A stretch of 64,000 nt of DNA from Setoptus koraiensis. Its lineage: Eukaryota > Arthropoda. Shown piece by piece: positions 12,979 to 25,867 of the stretch. Below the pieces are notes generated by a model. That model ran no database searches and was not told the origin of the DNA. It worked only from the letters and a program-made list of their open reading frames with translations. The first letter of the stretch is position 1; each line of letters opens with the position of its first letter. Location of the stretch: assembly GCA_048013815.1 (NCBI GenBank), contig CM106585.1, positions 9,052,001 through 9,116,000 on the forward strand. The letters are read 5' to 3'. A program made the position numbers and the translations under genes.

Positions 12979-13330
12979 CCACACGAAACATCACGAACGG
13001 CGCCCACAAACAAGCAAGCCAGATTGCGCAAGCCAGATAATGTGCAATTTGTCAATACGCACACATACTGCATCATTATCAACTTATAATCTATCTAATT
13101 AACACTTAAATCACTTTGGCGCTGCTCACGCCGCTGCGCTGGCTCGGCCCATTATGTAATCGGTTGGCTCGGCGTGCTCGTGCTTGTGTTTGTGTTTGCC
13201 ACAAACAACCTGTTGCTGGTCGCTTCTCGTCTCGTCTGGCCACTGATCTGGTCTCAAGTGAGCGCTTGTTGCTGTTGCATAATCACTGCTGCTCGGCCAC
13301 TGGTCAAGCAGCAGCAGCAACAGTAATATC

Positions 13331-13424
13331 GCCTATTACCTGTGCCTATTGCCCGTGCCTCTTACCTGTCCTGTTACCTGTGCCTGTTACCTGTGCCTGT
13401 TACCTGTTACCTGTTACCTGTGCC
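13331..13424 (+). repeat. TTACCTGTGCCTG array
   Basis: 12-13 bp units, each carrying TTACCTG, the complement of CAGGTAA. Confidence 0.85.
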
Positions 13425-14046
13425 AGCCAGCCAGCGGACGGTCAGTGTAGCTGTTGCTGCCAGCTAATAATAAATAATAACTTTAACGTGATTATGTTGC
13501 ACACACACACACACTCTGGCGAGAAGTGTTTGGCCGGCAGCCGATCGGCCACTTGCTAAAGTGATAATACACCCAAGCCAATATAATACATAACAATAAA
13601 TACATATAATATATAAATACATGAAAGCTAAAACTAATCGCGCAACGCACACATGCTAAATAGCATGCCCATGAGAGAATCCATTTAAAGCCGCTAATTG
13701 GCTAATTCTGTCTTTTCGACTTTTGGTGGTGCCACCAAAGCGATTGTTGATGCTACAAGATAACTTCTCACAAGTCAGCCCGACTAACAAGCACAACAAT
13801 AACGCAAGTGCCCGGCGAGCAAAAACAACAACAGCAGCAACAGCAACAACAGCGCCGGCCCAGCGCTGAACGCAGCCAGAGAAAAGATGTGGAAATAGAT
13901 AGAAACTATCATCATTATCATTATCTCGCTCAATTATCTCCACTGGACTCTCTCGGCTCGGCCTGTCCACTTGGCTCGCTCGCTCAAAGCTCTTATATAA
14001 GCTTATCTCTTACATAATCTATCTATTGCTCGTTGGCCGCTCGTTA

Positions 14047-14114
14047 GTCACTTACGTAAGTGACCAGTACGTAAGTGACCAGTACGTAAGTGACCAGTAC
14101 GTAAGTGACCAGTC
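14047..14114 (+). repeat. 15-bp array with palindromic donor-like sites
   Basis: Four copies of ACGTAAGTGACCAGT, period exactly 15. The first is embedded in the palindrome TCACTTACGTAAGTGA (14048-14063), so GTAAGT reads on both strands. Confidence 0.9.
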
Positions 14115-14396
14115 GCCAGACGCCACACCGCGCCACACCGCGCCACCCTCCACTAACCAACCAACCACCTGTTTGCCGGTTGTAATGTTGGCCGCGTTGT
14201 TGCGTCATTATCAGCTGAGCAGCATCAACAGCTGATGCAAACAAGACAGATAAAATAGACGTGCCCAATTGAGCTGGTCGCTAGCGCTGGCGAATGGCGC
14301 TCAATCGGTCGCTTTATTAGCCGTTTTAGCTGACCAAAGTGAGTGCCAAATGACGCGCCGGCGCACACAATCTCGCCAATTAATCATCGGCATCAC

Positions 14397-14420
14397 ACAC
14401 ACACACACACACACACACAC
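14397..14420 (+). repeat. (CA)n microsatellite
   Basis: About twelve CA units. Confidence 0.9.
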
Positions 14421-14471
14421 ATTACATAATACACATTGCGCCGTCAGCTCTTTAACCATGCTCACAATGCT

Positions 14472-14561
14472 CTGACACTCACCTGTGCGCGAGCCGCCCG
14501 TGCCCAATGCGCAAACAACAGCACAGGTAAGCGCACTCACCTGTGCACAGGTGAGTGTCAG
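14472..14561. repeat. Nested inverted donor-like motifs
   Basis: CTGACACTCACCTGTGC (14472-14488) is the exact complement of 14545-14561. Inside, 14534-14557 is itself a 24-bp perfect palindrome that joins CTCACCTG to CAGGTGAG, and 14524-14531 is CAGGTAAG. A fifth motif follows at 14639-14647. The result is several opposed splice-donor-like sites within 180 bp. Confidence 0.85.
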
Positions 14562-14881
14562 ATTGAGACTCTCAACAGATTGAGAGGGCTCGTTCAACAA
14601 TCTAAAGCGCGCGCTGCGCCACGCAAGATCACTCGCCACAGGTGAGTCACCGGCCGCCGCGAGCGCCCCCTAGTGTAGTGTTGTCATTAGCTGGTAATGG
14701 CAACAATTTGCAAGTTGTTTAGTGGTCAGCAACACACACACACCTAGTTAATAATGGCACGATAATGGCAGAGAATCGCCAGTGAAATAACAAGTGTGTG
14801 CAACAACAACAACAACAAGTGACAGGTCGCCTGTCGGCAAACCAACGAATCGCCACCAATCAACGCCAGCAGTTTCATTGC

Positions 14882-14929
14882 CAATCAGCTGATCAGGTTG
14901 ACGGGCCTGTCAACCTGATCAGCTGATTG
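14882..14929. repeat. Perfect 21-bp inverted repeat, 6-base loop
   Basis: Left arm 14882-14902 starts CAATCAGCTGATCAGG and right arm 14909-14929 is its exact complement, with GGGCCT between. The arms contain CAGCTG E-box and TGATCA sites. Both flanks diverge immediately, and a (TTG)n tract follows. Confidence 0.9.
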
Positions 14930-16252
14930 CACTTGTTGTTGCTGTTGTTGTTGTCGCTTCTGTTGTTGTTGCTGCATCATCATGATGCCCAAGTGTGGCC
15001 TATAATCGATTGAGCACGCCAACAAATCAGCTGCTTTATTTATTTGACTCCTCACAATATTGCTTACAATGTCATTGCCAATCACAGTGGCCAACATGAG
15101 AGCCAATTGTTACGTAACAAATGCCCCGGTGGCTAATAGTGCAAACAAGCCAGCTTAATACTAGATTACATAATGACCCTTTTGCCAGCTCGAGGCCTCG
15201 TCAGTGATGAGTCATCACGCCCAACATGATGCAACAAGTGGCCGCACTGATGAGCAACGTTGAATAATTGGCGCATGCGACCAACAAAAAGGGATTTGAT
15301 TTAATTTTTTGCCGGCCTCCACATCGCCGGCTACACGCGACCGGCGACCAGTTGACCGGCGATGTTGACAACGCGAGCTCATCATCGTGCGCGATGATGG
15401 ACACAAGCGAGAAATCAGGCGTGACCGACGAGGCCGAACAAGGTCACGGGTAGCGCGGGTATCGTGTGGTCGAGATTGGAGATCGGGCACACAAAGTCTC
15501 GTCCACAAAATGATTTCGCCTGACTTGTGGCACGCTCTCCAGCTCCGATCAAAGCTCTAAACGCTGCTCTAAACGCAGCTCCAAATGCAGCCCTAAATGC
15601 AGCCCTAAATATAGCTCTAGATAGGGCTGACAGGTGAGCCGAGTTGAGCTGGCCTCGAAATTGATACATTGTGCCATTAATCACAAGCTGTCATAATTTG
15701 GCCGCTCGTTGTTGGGCTCGCTTGGTTGGGCATGCAACCGGCCGGCCAATCACTGTCCGCCGGCACTAAACCGGCTCGCCCGTCCGCCCGTTGGCCGTGC
15801 ATCGGTTGGCCGTGCAACACCTTGTGCTTATTATTACATAAGTTTGTTTTTGATGCGCTCGACGCACTGGGCCAGTCAGATCAATTTGATCGGATCATCA
15901 TGACGTAAGCTGTCGCAACTAACAGCCCCTATGCCGCTGGCTGGCCGCGAGCGCGATGCATGCAACGAACGACGCTCGGGTAATTGCTCGTTAGCTCACT
16001 GGGACACCTCATGATGCAAAACAATGGCCGGGTATCGTTTTCAATTATGTCTGGACAGCGACGACGGCAACATCAGCGGTCAGCAAGTTAATCATTGGCA
16101 GTCAATCAAATCATGCGATGAGACTCGCGATGATTTGAGACAGCCAGCCAACAGATCAGACGGTGCGGCCACAATTTGTGTAATGACCATCAGCTGTGCC
16201 TCAAACTGAGACTCAGTCACACCGACTGACACCGGACGGCCGGCTCAAGTGG

Positions 16253-16328
16253 TCAGCTGACCACTGTCAGACCGAGCCAGTCAGCTGACCGCTGTCAGAC
16301 CGGGCCAGTCAGCTGACCGCTGACAGAC
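16253..16328 (+). repeat. 28-bp tandem repeat, ~3 copies
   Basis: TCAGCTGACCGCTGTCAGAC-type units start at 16253, 16281 and 16309. Each contains TCAGCTGA palindromes. Confidence 0.85.
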
Positions 16329-18784
16329 AAAACTCAAGTGGCCGCTGGAGTGGTCAGCTGGGCAGCGCTGGCAGGCAACGAGGGCCGGCCAGCCAGCAGC
16401 GAGCGAGGTGTTGATTAATGGTGGTGGGTCTCAATGAGCGCTCAATCACGACTTATTAGCGCCTATTCATTGGGAGCAAACAACCAGCAAATGAGCACTA
16501 TAACAGCGCACAACCATTGCGTGAGGTTGGCTTCGAATGGCCAATTTGAGCCGCTCGCAGCTAATTCAAACACGACGACGACGACGGCGCAGATACGAGA
16601 CGACGATAAACGGCTGCCAAACGGGCCTGCGAACTCGGCCAATCTCAAGCGCGGCCGCTCGGGCAGCAGCTCGGGCGCCGCCGAATTGCGCTCGTTGGGC
16701 TCATTCGGGCGCGTCACGCACCCAGCGACACCTGTTAGCACTTGGCGGCTCGTTATGTGTAGCAGCGACCTGTTGTTTGCTCGTTCGGCTTGGCCGCTGA
16801 TGTTGTTGCAACAACAACAACAACAAATTGAATAGCGAATCAAATTGATCGTTAGCACGCAAGTAATTTAAACTGAGCAAATATTTTATTTATATGCTGC
16901 TTTGTGTGGCGACTGACAACACCAGCGAAAAGCGAGCGTCACGAGCTCTCGCAGCCGGCCGCAAACTTAAACAATGCGCACCGGCCAGAGGCGGAAGTGG
17001 GCGCGCGCGCCGTCGCACGCTCCGCAACGGGCCGCCAATGCACGGCAACATGCCGAGACATATTGTCCGCTTCTCGGGCCACTTTCGGGCCGCTTTTCGG
17101 CCGAGAAGCGGCTCCGGTCAGCCTCGCCGGCCCGGACGGAGGCTCACGCGCGGGCTCGGGACTCTGCTTTGCAGAGTCTGCAGCCCAGAGTCAGGAGTCC
17201 GAAATGCGAGTCCGCAAGTTGCCGGCTGAAGGGCGGTCCGAAACGCGCTACAAAAAGCGCGACGAGCCTACAGTCCGGCCCGTTTGACCGTTTTGCCCGT
17301 CGCCGGGCTGCCGGCCCGCAACCGAGGGCTGTTTTCGCGCTTTTCACGCTCGGTGCGGCGTGCGCGGTTTGCTCATCGGTCTCAACGGCATCATCGGTCT
17401 CATCGGTCTCAGCGGTCGGCGCGTCCGCGGCGGTGGCAAGTCGAGCGATTGCGTCGCTGCAAAAGAAAACTTTTTCTGCCCTTCATCGCAATTAATCATG
17501 CTTTCTGAGTCAGAAATTCTGACGCAAGCACGCCGGGCGTTGCGCGCGAGTTGCGGATTGGATCGGCCGCAATCAGAGCTCGATCGGCGATTGATGAGCG
17601 CCGTTTAACTTGCCACCGACACGTTATCGTTATTTCGCTCGGGCTTGCGTTATCGGCCCGAGCGTTATCAGCGGGCGCATCTGTGGCGCGGCGTAAATTA
17701 GCCCATTTGCCGGTGGGCCGAGCCGAGCAATGTTACAAATATTTTCGCATGCAGTTTGTGTATGCTATCTATGAAACTTTCTTATGAAACTTTCATTTGA
17801 AAGTGCCTAAAACTGCGCATATTATAGTATGGGAGCTAGCCAATTAGCGGCGCTGATTGCCGGCCGATAAATTGCGGCCGGGCGAACAGTCGCGCTGCCA
17901 GATGCCGATAATTGTTGTTTCTGGCCGGTCGGCGCGTTCGCAGCGGCCGTTCGAAGCGTTCGGAGCGTTCGGAGCGGCCGCTCGGGCAGCCGCGAAATGT
18001 AAACATGCGCGAATGGGGAGCCCGCGTCGCGGACTCGTGGTGCGCGACTCCGGGCCAGAGTCAAGCTGCGCAAGAGCGCGTTCGTGCTCGCTTGTGGGCT
18101 CGTCGTGGCGCGTCGTCGCCGCTGATCGCCATCATCATTCACTTATGATAATTATTTTCGGCTGCCGCATCTCGGCCGTGTTTCGGCGCATTTTCGCCGT
18201 GTTTTCGGCTCGTTTTCGCTGCAGTTTGGCCGTATTTTGGCCGTGTTTTGGCCGTTTTTCGGGCGCATCATCGCCCTACTCCGATGAGTTTTCGCGCCGC
18301 TGCCATCGGCCAACGGCCAGCTAAAACAAGCAAAACAGCAGACTAATCGTTTGCTGGACACACAAACGAGTGCACAGGTATGCACTGGCAAACGGACAGG
18401 AATTTGTGGCTTGTTTGCTCTGGCAACAGCTCTGGCCGGTGCTAATCAGCGTGCGTTGCCATGGATACAAAAGCCGGCTTGCGGGCCAGCCATCGCAAGC
18501 GGCGCAAGCGGCGCTAATCGTCACGTCGGCGTGAGTAATGACCGATAATCGATTGTTGTTTATATTGTTGTTGTTGGTGTGGTTAGCGTGTATCAGCAGC
18601 AGTTTGTATATTATGGCAACAATAAGCTCATTAAGTTTTCACACACAAACAAACCAGATCAATTGCGGGCTCACTGGGCAGCTGTCAGTGCCCATCTCTC
18701 CACTATCTCTTGAGTATCTCTTGACAGCTCGGCCGGCATCTCGGGCACGATGTATCAACACTAACAAGCGGGCATTAGCGCCCT

Positions 18785-18835
18785 ATTACAACATGCATTA
18801 TAACATGCATTATAACATGTATTAAAACATTTATT
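18785..18835 (+). repeat. ACATGCATTATA repeat
   Basis: Three to four ~13-bp units. Confidence 0.8.
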
Positions 18836-20571
18836 ATTACAACATTTATTATTAAAACAGCTAAAAATAACCGATGCCAACAACATTATTTATTTTCTCA
18901 TTCTCGGCCACTTCGCTTTAATTGCCAATAAACAATCCGCGAGCCGCGGCCAACATTTCGGCCAAATCTCGGCAACGTTTGGGCAACATTCAGGCAACGT
19001 TTGGGCAACATTTGGGCACTCTCTTGCCACTGGCCAGATATCAATTAGTGCCAATTATTGCCACCACGCCAACGCCGGCCACGATGCATGCTTGTGTTTA
19101 CATGAATATTGTGTCAGCGCCTAGATGTTGTGCATTACATATTGTGCATTAGATGTTGTGTGTCGGACAGTGTATTACGTATGCGATGTATCATGTATCG
19201 GATATTATGCAAATGATCTATCGACGCCGGCTCACAGCACCCTGCAAATCCCCGTCCTCTGCATTTTTTGCATTAAGCCTCGAAATCATGCCTCTCGCGC
19301 TCGTTTCCTTAACTAACACCCAATTTTCCTAATTTGCACTCCATTTCTTTTGCCAATTTAAGCAGCGGCAAATCAACGCGATTGGCCGCTGCTTCATGCA
19401 CGCTGACGGTCCAAAACTTTTGGACCAAAAGTGTCCAAAGTGAAAGTGTCCGCAAAAGTCGCCAGGTCACTTCAAGTGTCACTCACTTCAAGTGACTCAC
19501 TTGGTCTAGTTCGGTTCGGGCTCGATTGGGGCGCTTTCCATTGGTTTGCATGAATTTGCATGTAGTAAACAATTTTGTCATGCATTGAGATTGTATTTTC
19601 TCTCGCGATACCCGATTTGCGATTGAATGGACTCCGGATTGGAGCTGCATTTTGTTTGCTGACAAAAGTTTGTTGGCGAGTGGCTCACAATGTCAGACGG
19701 ATGACGAGTCACAAGTTATCTTACACTGTATAGAGGCAACGTGTTATAGAACAGTTTGGATAGACAAGTAAAAGTAAAACGAAATTAAATGAAATGAAAT
19801 GAAATGTTTCCTATAGCCAATACAAACATTTAACATAAATATTTACTCATGATGAATCATGCTGTTAGATGGGCATTGTGTTTTGTTATTGTTGTTGTAA
19901 TTATTGTTTTGGCCCACGAGTGACGTGAATAAACGCGTGAAATTTAAATTATTGATTTTAATGATACAAGCTTGTATGAGTCGTGACTGTTCTCAAAAAT
20001 TTGTTGCAAAAAGTTCTAGTTGCAACAGGGAACAATCTAAATGAGATCAGTTGCTCGTAAGATGGATGGTTTTTTATGGCGATAGTTGGGCACGTTAAAT
20101 GGTGCTAATATTAGATGAGTTAGTAAGAGTGTTAACTAGCGACCAGCCAGCTCAAACAAACCAACAACGGACAACAACAACAACAACAGCAGCTCGTAAT
20201 AAACAAACAAACAAACTTTGCCAGACAGCGCACAAACAAACAATCAACAGGTTGTTACAAGACGCTCACAGCACGATGATGAATTGTATCGCCTGTTGCG
20301 CCATCGCGTTCGTGATTATCCTCAATTCGTTCCATCAATTGGTTGTTGCTGCTGTCGTTGCTGCTGTTGCTGTCGTTGTTGTTGCTGTTGTTGTTCATGT
20401 TGTTCATGTTGTTGCTGGCTCGCTGACGCTGCTAATCAGCGCTGATTTGATTCAATTCCGTCGCTTCGGTGCGTCGCTGGTCGGTCGCTTCGGTTGGCGC
20501 GTTTCTCATTAATTCGGCCGCCGCATCTTGTGGCACATCTCGCGCCGGCATCTCGCGCCGGCTTGGCGGCC

Positions 20572-20628
20572 CAGCGACCGGCGACCAGCGACCGGCGACC
20601 AGCGACCAGCGACCAGCGACCAGCGAAC
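20572..20628 (+). repeat. GCGACCAGCGACCGGC array
   Basis: Seven units of GCGACC(A/G)GC. Confidence 0.85.
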
Positions 20629-21924
20629 GGCCACTTAATAGTGGCGAGTAATAAGCAATTTGCAGCAAATAACAGCACTGATTTAATGAGCAATCAGAGC
20701 GAGCGAGCGACTGTGCATTCAGACTGTGAATTCTCTGTGAGAGAGCAGAGATTCGCGGCATTTCGACACGATTGCACGCTGTTACGCAGCGCTCAGCTGA
20801 GCCCCACTCTGGGCAGCCTACCTGTTGAGTTGTGCAATTATTCGTTTGTCATGGCGCGTCTTTGTTGCAAACCGCTATGCGCTGCCTCTGCTGCCACTCG
20901 CAAATCTAATCATCAATCACCTGACGGGCCTACGCGTTTTTGCGTGGCCTCGGTCGGGCGCTTTCGCGGTATATCGCAATTATATCGCGCTCATTCGGAC
21001 TGATGAGCGTCGTCAAGTGATGAGCAGATAACAATCATGACAACGGATGAATTGTTTGCAATTGGCCCTTGTTTGCATTGTGTGTTGCTTGGAAAAGTTA
21101 ATTTGCATACCGTTGCAATGGGCACAATTCGCAGCACAGCTCGCTTGTCGGATTATCGCTTCATCACACATCGCGCCATCGTCGGATTATATAATAATTG
21201 GCGCACACATTTAAATTAAATTGTTCATATTTAAATGAGCCGAGCTCACAATTGAATTAAGGGTCGCCGCATGATTATTTCGTCGTATTTATTGAAATGG
21301 CCAAATAATCACGCCCGGCGCAAATCTGGACCAGTCATGAGCGTCGAGCGCCTGACTGAGCAACTGACAATTGTCAGACGAGACAATTGAGTGATGCGAT
21401 TATCGGGCTGACACAAACAACGACCAGCACCAAATATAAATAGTTGCGTAATGAGCGTCTCGTCGCATTGTTGTTGCTGTTGTTGTTGTTGCTGTTGCCG
21501 CTGCGGCGGTTGTTGCTGTTGCCTGTGCGGCGGTTGTTGGCGCGGTGGTTGCCGAGTCAACAGCTGACGACATGTCATGCCCGGCATGTCAAATAAACGA
21601 CCATTACACCGCCGTTGGCCTCGCATCCAATTGCGAGCCCGTTTAATAATAACAACAAGCGCACTGTCACTTGTCGGCCGGGCCGGCACCGACGGGCCGG
21701 CGCAATCTCTTGCAACTCTTCGGTCATGAGCGCCGATCGCATCACAACATAATCCAATCATGATACTGGCACGCAAACAGCTGAGTGTGTTTGTTTGGCC
21801 GGCGCGCAGCTTGAAGCCAAATAAATCGACTAAATCGATGCTTGTTAAAACTTAATTAATCTGTCATGTCCAGCCAGACCTGGTTGGCCTAGTTGGCCGG
21901 CTCGCCGGCTCGCTGGCTAGCGAA

Positions 21925-21988
21925 ATGACTGGCGAAATGGCTGGCGAAACGACTGGCGAAATGACTGGCAAAATGACTGGCCAGACAC
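21925..21988 (+). repeat. 12-bp ACTGGCGAAATG array
   Basis: About five copies with one- or two-base variants. Confidence 0.85.
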
Positions 21989-22867
21989 AGAGTAACGAAA
22001 TTGCGCCGCTGACAACGCCGAGCGCATTTTTAGTTTGCTTAGTCATCGCAATTGGGATTCGCGTCTCGAAAATTGCGATTGATTGGGCGAAATTTTGCGC
22101 CCAAAATGAGCCGAAATTCGCCTTGATTCGCCTTGATTGCTGCTGATTGGATTAATCGAGTGGAGCGCGCGCATTCATTTAAATTAAATCAACTCGGGCG
22201 CCCCTATCAATTATGAGCTCGCCTGTGTGTCGTGTTGCCTCTGGCAGTGGCCGGCCGACCGCCGGAATGATCAGTTGATCAGTTGATGGATGTTTGATTA
22301 TGTAATCAATTCAGATAGATACGCCAATGTGTGCAGACAGGCGCTGTAGCACAGTCTCATTGTTTGTTATTATTTGCAACCTATCTCATTTGTATCTATA
22401 TGCGATAGGCAACAGGATACATTATGCAACACATGTTATGTAACATATTTGTTATGTAACGTGACAAGTGATGCGGCCCGCAACAATTGCAACAAACAAC
22501 ATGTTGACACGCTGCCAGTTGGCCCGATCAGCCGATCAGCCGATCGGCTGTCAATGTGTGGAAATGCCGGCCACGATATGCTAATACAACTGTAAATGTG
22601 TATTTCGACGCTATAAATACCAGCGATGCCGGCAACATATCCGCACTGTCACGCTCTCCACACTTGCAGCGAAACACTGGCGTGGATAATGCATTATCCG
22701 ACAGTCACTGTTCGATCGTCACTGCGAGCTCGTTTGAATTTGGAGCCGACACAAGGCGAGCGGCCGCGAAGTCGAAAAGTTGAAAAGTCAAATCGTTGAG
22801 AAGCCGCGAAGCCGAAAAGTCAAAATGCTGAGAAGCCGAGAAGCATGACAAACTCGGCAAGCGCACG

Positions 22868-22921
22868 CTGGCAGCAGATCGGCTGGCAGCAGATCGGCTG
22901 GCAGCAAATCGGCTGGCAGCA
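22868..22921 (+). repeat. 15-bp CAGATCGGCTGGCAG array
   Basis: 3.5 copies. Confidence 0.85.
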
Positions 22922-23401
22922 AAACTCTTTGGCACTGGCCAGATCTCGGCAGAAATGATTAGTTTGAAATGATTAGCCAGAAATGATTAGTTAGTCTCTC
23001 TGGCTCTATGGTTACATTTTACCATTTATTAGCATTGTGAGCTGGCGCAAAAAACTTTTAATTTTCAACAAGCACTCAAGCTGCTCTGCACACTGCAAAT
23101 ACGAATAATATCTAATTAAAGTTATTAGCTGTTATAGTTGAGCGCAATGAAATCAATTTGCTGTTTGCTGTTGTTCGCAAATTAAATGGACTATGGCAAA
23201 GGGCAAAAAGTAATTATTATCTGGCTGTCTTATCGCCATGGCATGTTGAGTTGTGCCGAGCTTAGTAGAGCTGAGAGTTGTGTAAAAGCTGTGTTCAATT
23301 TGCGTCGTTGTTGTCGTTTGTTTATCAAATCATTAAATCAATTCCATCAAATTCATACAATTCCGTGATTGGCCGCACTTGTAGTGTTACTTGTCGCGGT
23401 G

Positions 23402-23459
23402 GTTGCGGTTGTTGTTGTTGCTGTTGTTGTTGTTGCTGTTGTTGCTGTTGTTGTTGTTC
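23402..23459 (+). repeat. (TTG/CTG)n microsatellite
   Basis: Impure triplet run. Confidence 0.9.
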
Positions 23460-24984
23460 AAATACCCGAACTGGCGCAATGCTCGAGTGCTCAAACACAA
23501 TCTCAAATACACTCAAACTGCACACAGCGCTGACTGTGGTGCATAAAATTGGCTTGATTTGATTTTAATTCTCAATTAATTATTCGATTCAATTCAATTC
23601 AATTAGGCTCAGACTGAGCAGCTCAATTTGCTGTTCGCAACTTGCAATCAACTCACAAAGTCACTTGTCAGAGTCAGAGTCAGAGTTGCGTATGCAGTGA
23701 CGAGTCGAGATTATATAAGAGATGAGCCAGAGAAGGGGTAGTAATTTATTGTGTGTGTCATAGTGATTAGTATCATGTTACTAGCTGCTAATGATCAGCT
23801 TCATCCAACAGTCAGCGCACTAATTGATTAAGACACCTCCACAATCCAACTTGATTGAGTCACAGCAGCGAGCCAGTTTTGCCCAGTCCAATGCTAGTTG
23901 CGTAATGCCGCCGCTGCCGCTGTTGCCGTCGCATAGACAATGCTGATGGCGATGATGAATTGATAATTTTTCCCTCTTGGTTCTTGGTTCGTTTCAGCCC
24001 CATCATGGTCATAATATCGGCCGTCACCATCGTCATCATGGTCATCATGGCCAGCATCATCATCAGCGCCAGCATCATGATCGTCATTATCATCGCCATC
24101 GTAGTGGCGTGTGCCCATTCTTACGCAACAAGTGACTTGTGTGATTCACAAGTTGTGAAACTCAGGTGAGTCTCACAAGTCACAAAGCTCGATAAAGCCA
24201 GACAAAGACAATGGTTAATTGGGCTGATTCGCGCGATGTAAGCGCATTGGGCATTTAGAGCGAGAGAGAGAGAGAGAGAGAGCCCACAATTGGCCGCACA
24301 ACAACCGGACAACTTGAATTAGTATACCGCTATTAGTGCCTCAATAACTATCAATTATCGTGCAAATAATCTTGTTGTTATGGTAACGGTTCGTTGGCCC
24401 GACCGACGCGATGCAACCATCAACAGCAACAGCAACAACAACAACAACAGCAACAACAACAGCAACGGCAACAACAACAATTAGCCAGATACACAAAGCC
24501 AGATAAAGGGTTATTAAGGGCTGGCACGGCTCAATGGCAGTCACAAGTGAGCCCGACGATACCATCGTTCAAGACCAATTAAGTTGATTATTGAAAAACA
24601 AACAACGCGCATTCTGTCTCGTCAGAGAGCAACGTTCAGACGGTTCACAGACTCTGAATTAGAGACTCCAAATGAGAGACTCTAAATTAGAGACTCCGAA
24701 TTAGAGTGCAAAGAGAGCGGCCACTTAATGAGATAATTGTTTTGTTTGTGAAGCTCCATTTCAATTTTTAGCGCCTAACTGGAAACGACTAACGCCTATC
24801 GCTGGTCGCATTTGGATTAATTTGTTGTTGTTGTTGTTGTTGTTGCTCAGGCCAACACCGGCATCATTGATGATATAGTCTATCATTAAGTTGTTGTTGT
24901 TGCTGTTAATTGTAGCTTATGTCTGATGTAATTGTTTGTTTATGCCGATTGATTGCCCCAAACGCATTGTTGTTGTTGGTGTCG

Positions 24985-24985
24985 T

Positions 24986-25056
<71 letters not shown>

Positions 25057-25075
25057 TTGTTGTTGTTGCTGCTGC
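24985..25075 (+). repeat. (GTTGCT)n hexamer array
   Basis: About twelve nearly perfect GTTGCT hexamers, then GTT triplets. Confidence 0.9.
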
Positions 25076-25867
25076 CACAGCTAGATGTCGGCTAGATGTC
25101 GGCTAGACTGTAACTAAAAAATGGCTGCATTTGTTGCTGTTGCCACTGTTAATCGCGTTATTATCAGTTATACAAGTCGCACTTGCACTGTTCACACTAA
25201 TGATGTTCGTGTGAATTCAACCCAGCGTGTGTGAGAATGGTTGCATAATAATAACAATAATAATAATAATAATAATTATAATTATCGTTATCATTATCAT
25301 TCGTCGTCGTCGTCGCCGTCGTCTATTTGATAATCACTTGCAATGATAACAACATAACAAAGCGTAGCAAAGCAAATGTTATGTGTTATGCAATGCTATT
25401 CAATATCATCATGTAATAGCATTGCATAAATAACTGGCATAAATAATAAGAGACACACAGACCGAGATAAACATAAAGAGATACTTGCAATTGAAAGCAA
25501 CACACAAATAACGCATTCAAGTGCAATAATGAGAGAGCGAGCTATTCTCAAATATTAATTAACTTTGTAATCACACCATTAATTAAATACATTAGTAGTA
25601 TAGTAACTATCTCACACACAATTAGTCGTCGCGTAGCTTCCTTGCGCGCTCTCTCACAACAGTGGCTCCCTCTCGTCTACAATGGCAACATCTCGATAGG
25701 AAAGGTCTACGCATATATTCATTCGTCCATTGGTTGGTATATTTGTATTTGATCACTGACACTTTTCACACTTTTCACGTTGCCAGCTAATTTGTTACCT
25801 GTCTCTGTCTTTGTCTATCCAATTGGCCAGATCAACGAGCTGGCCCTCTGGTCGGCACCAATTGGAC

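Larger units (their letters stand above)
10135..19700. other. No gene seen; GC-rich, minisatellites and palindromes
   Basis: The stretch contains the arrays listed separately, two strong palindromic clusters (12.4 and 14.5-14.9 kb) and a CpG-rich segment at ~16.9-18.3 kb. In that segment frames stay open by composition only. I recognise no exon. Confidence 0.55.
19701..25867. other. No gene seen; transition from GC-rich to AT-rich
   Basis: CAA/TTG tracts, 10-15 bp arrays and purine/pyrimidine runs. A CAGGTGAG site lies at 24163. The sequence becomes clearly more AT-rich after about 24.6 kb. No exon is recognised. Confidence 0.55.

Noticed and set aside
16434-18324. Several overlapping 60-170 codon frames
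   Set aside because: High GC and CpG content keeps stops rare in all frames; no frame shows domain-like or conserved sequence.
20218-20445. Frame with a protein-like stretch (DDELYRLLRHRVRDYPQFVP) before a Cys run
   Set aside because: Only ~40 plausible residues before low-complexity TTG sequence, no ATG and no splice support; likely chance.
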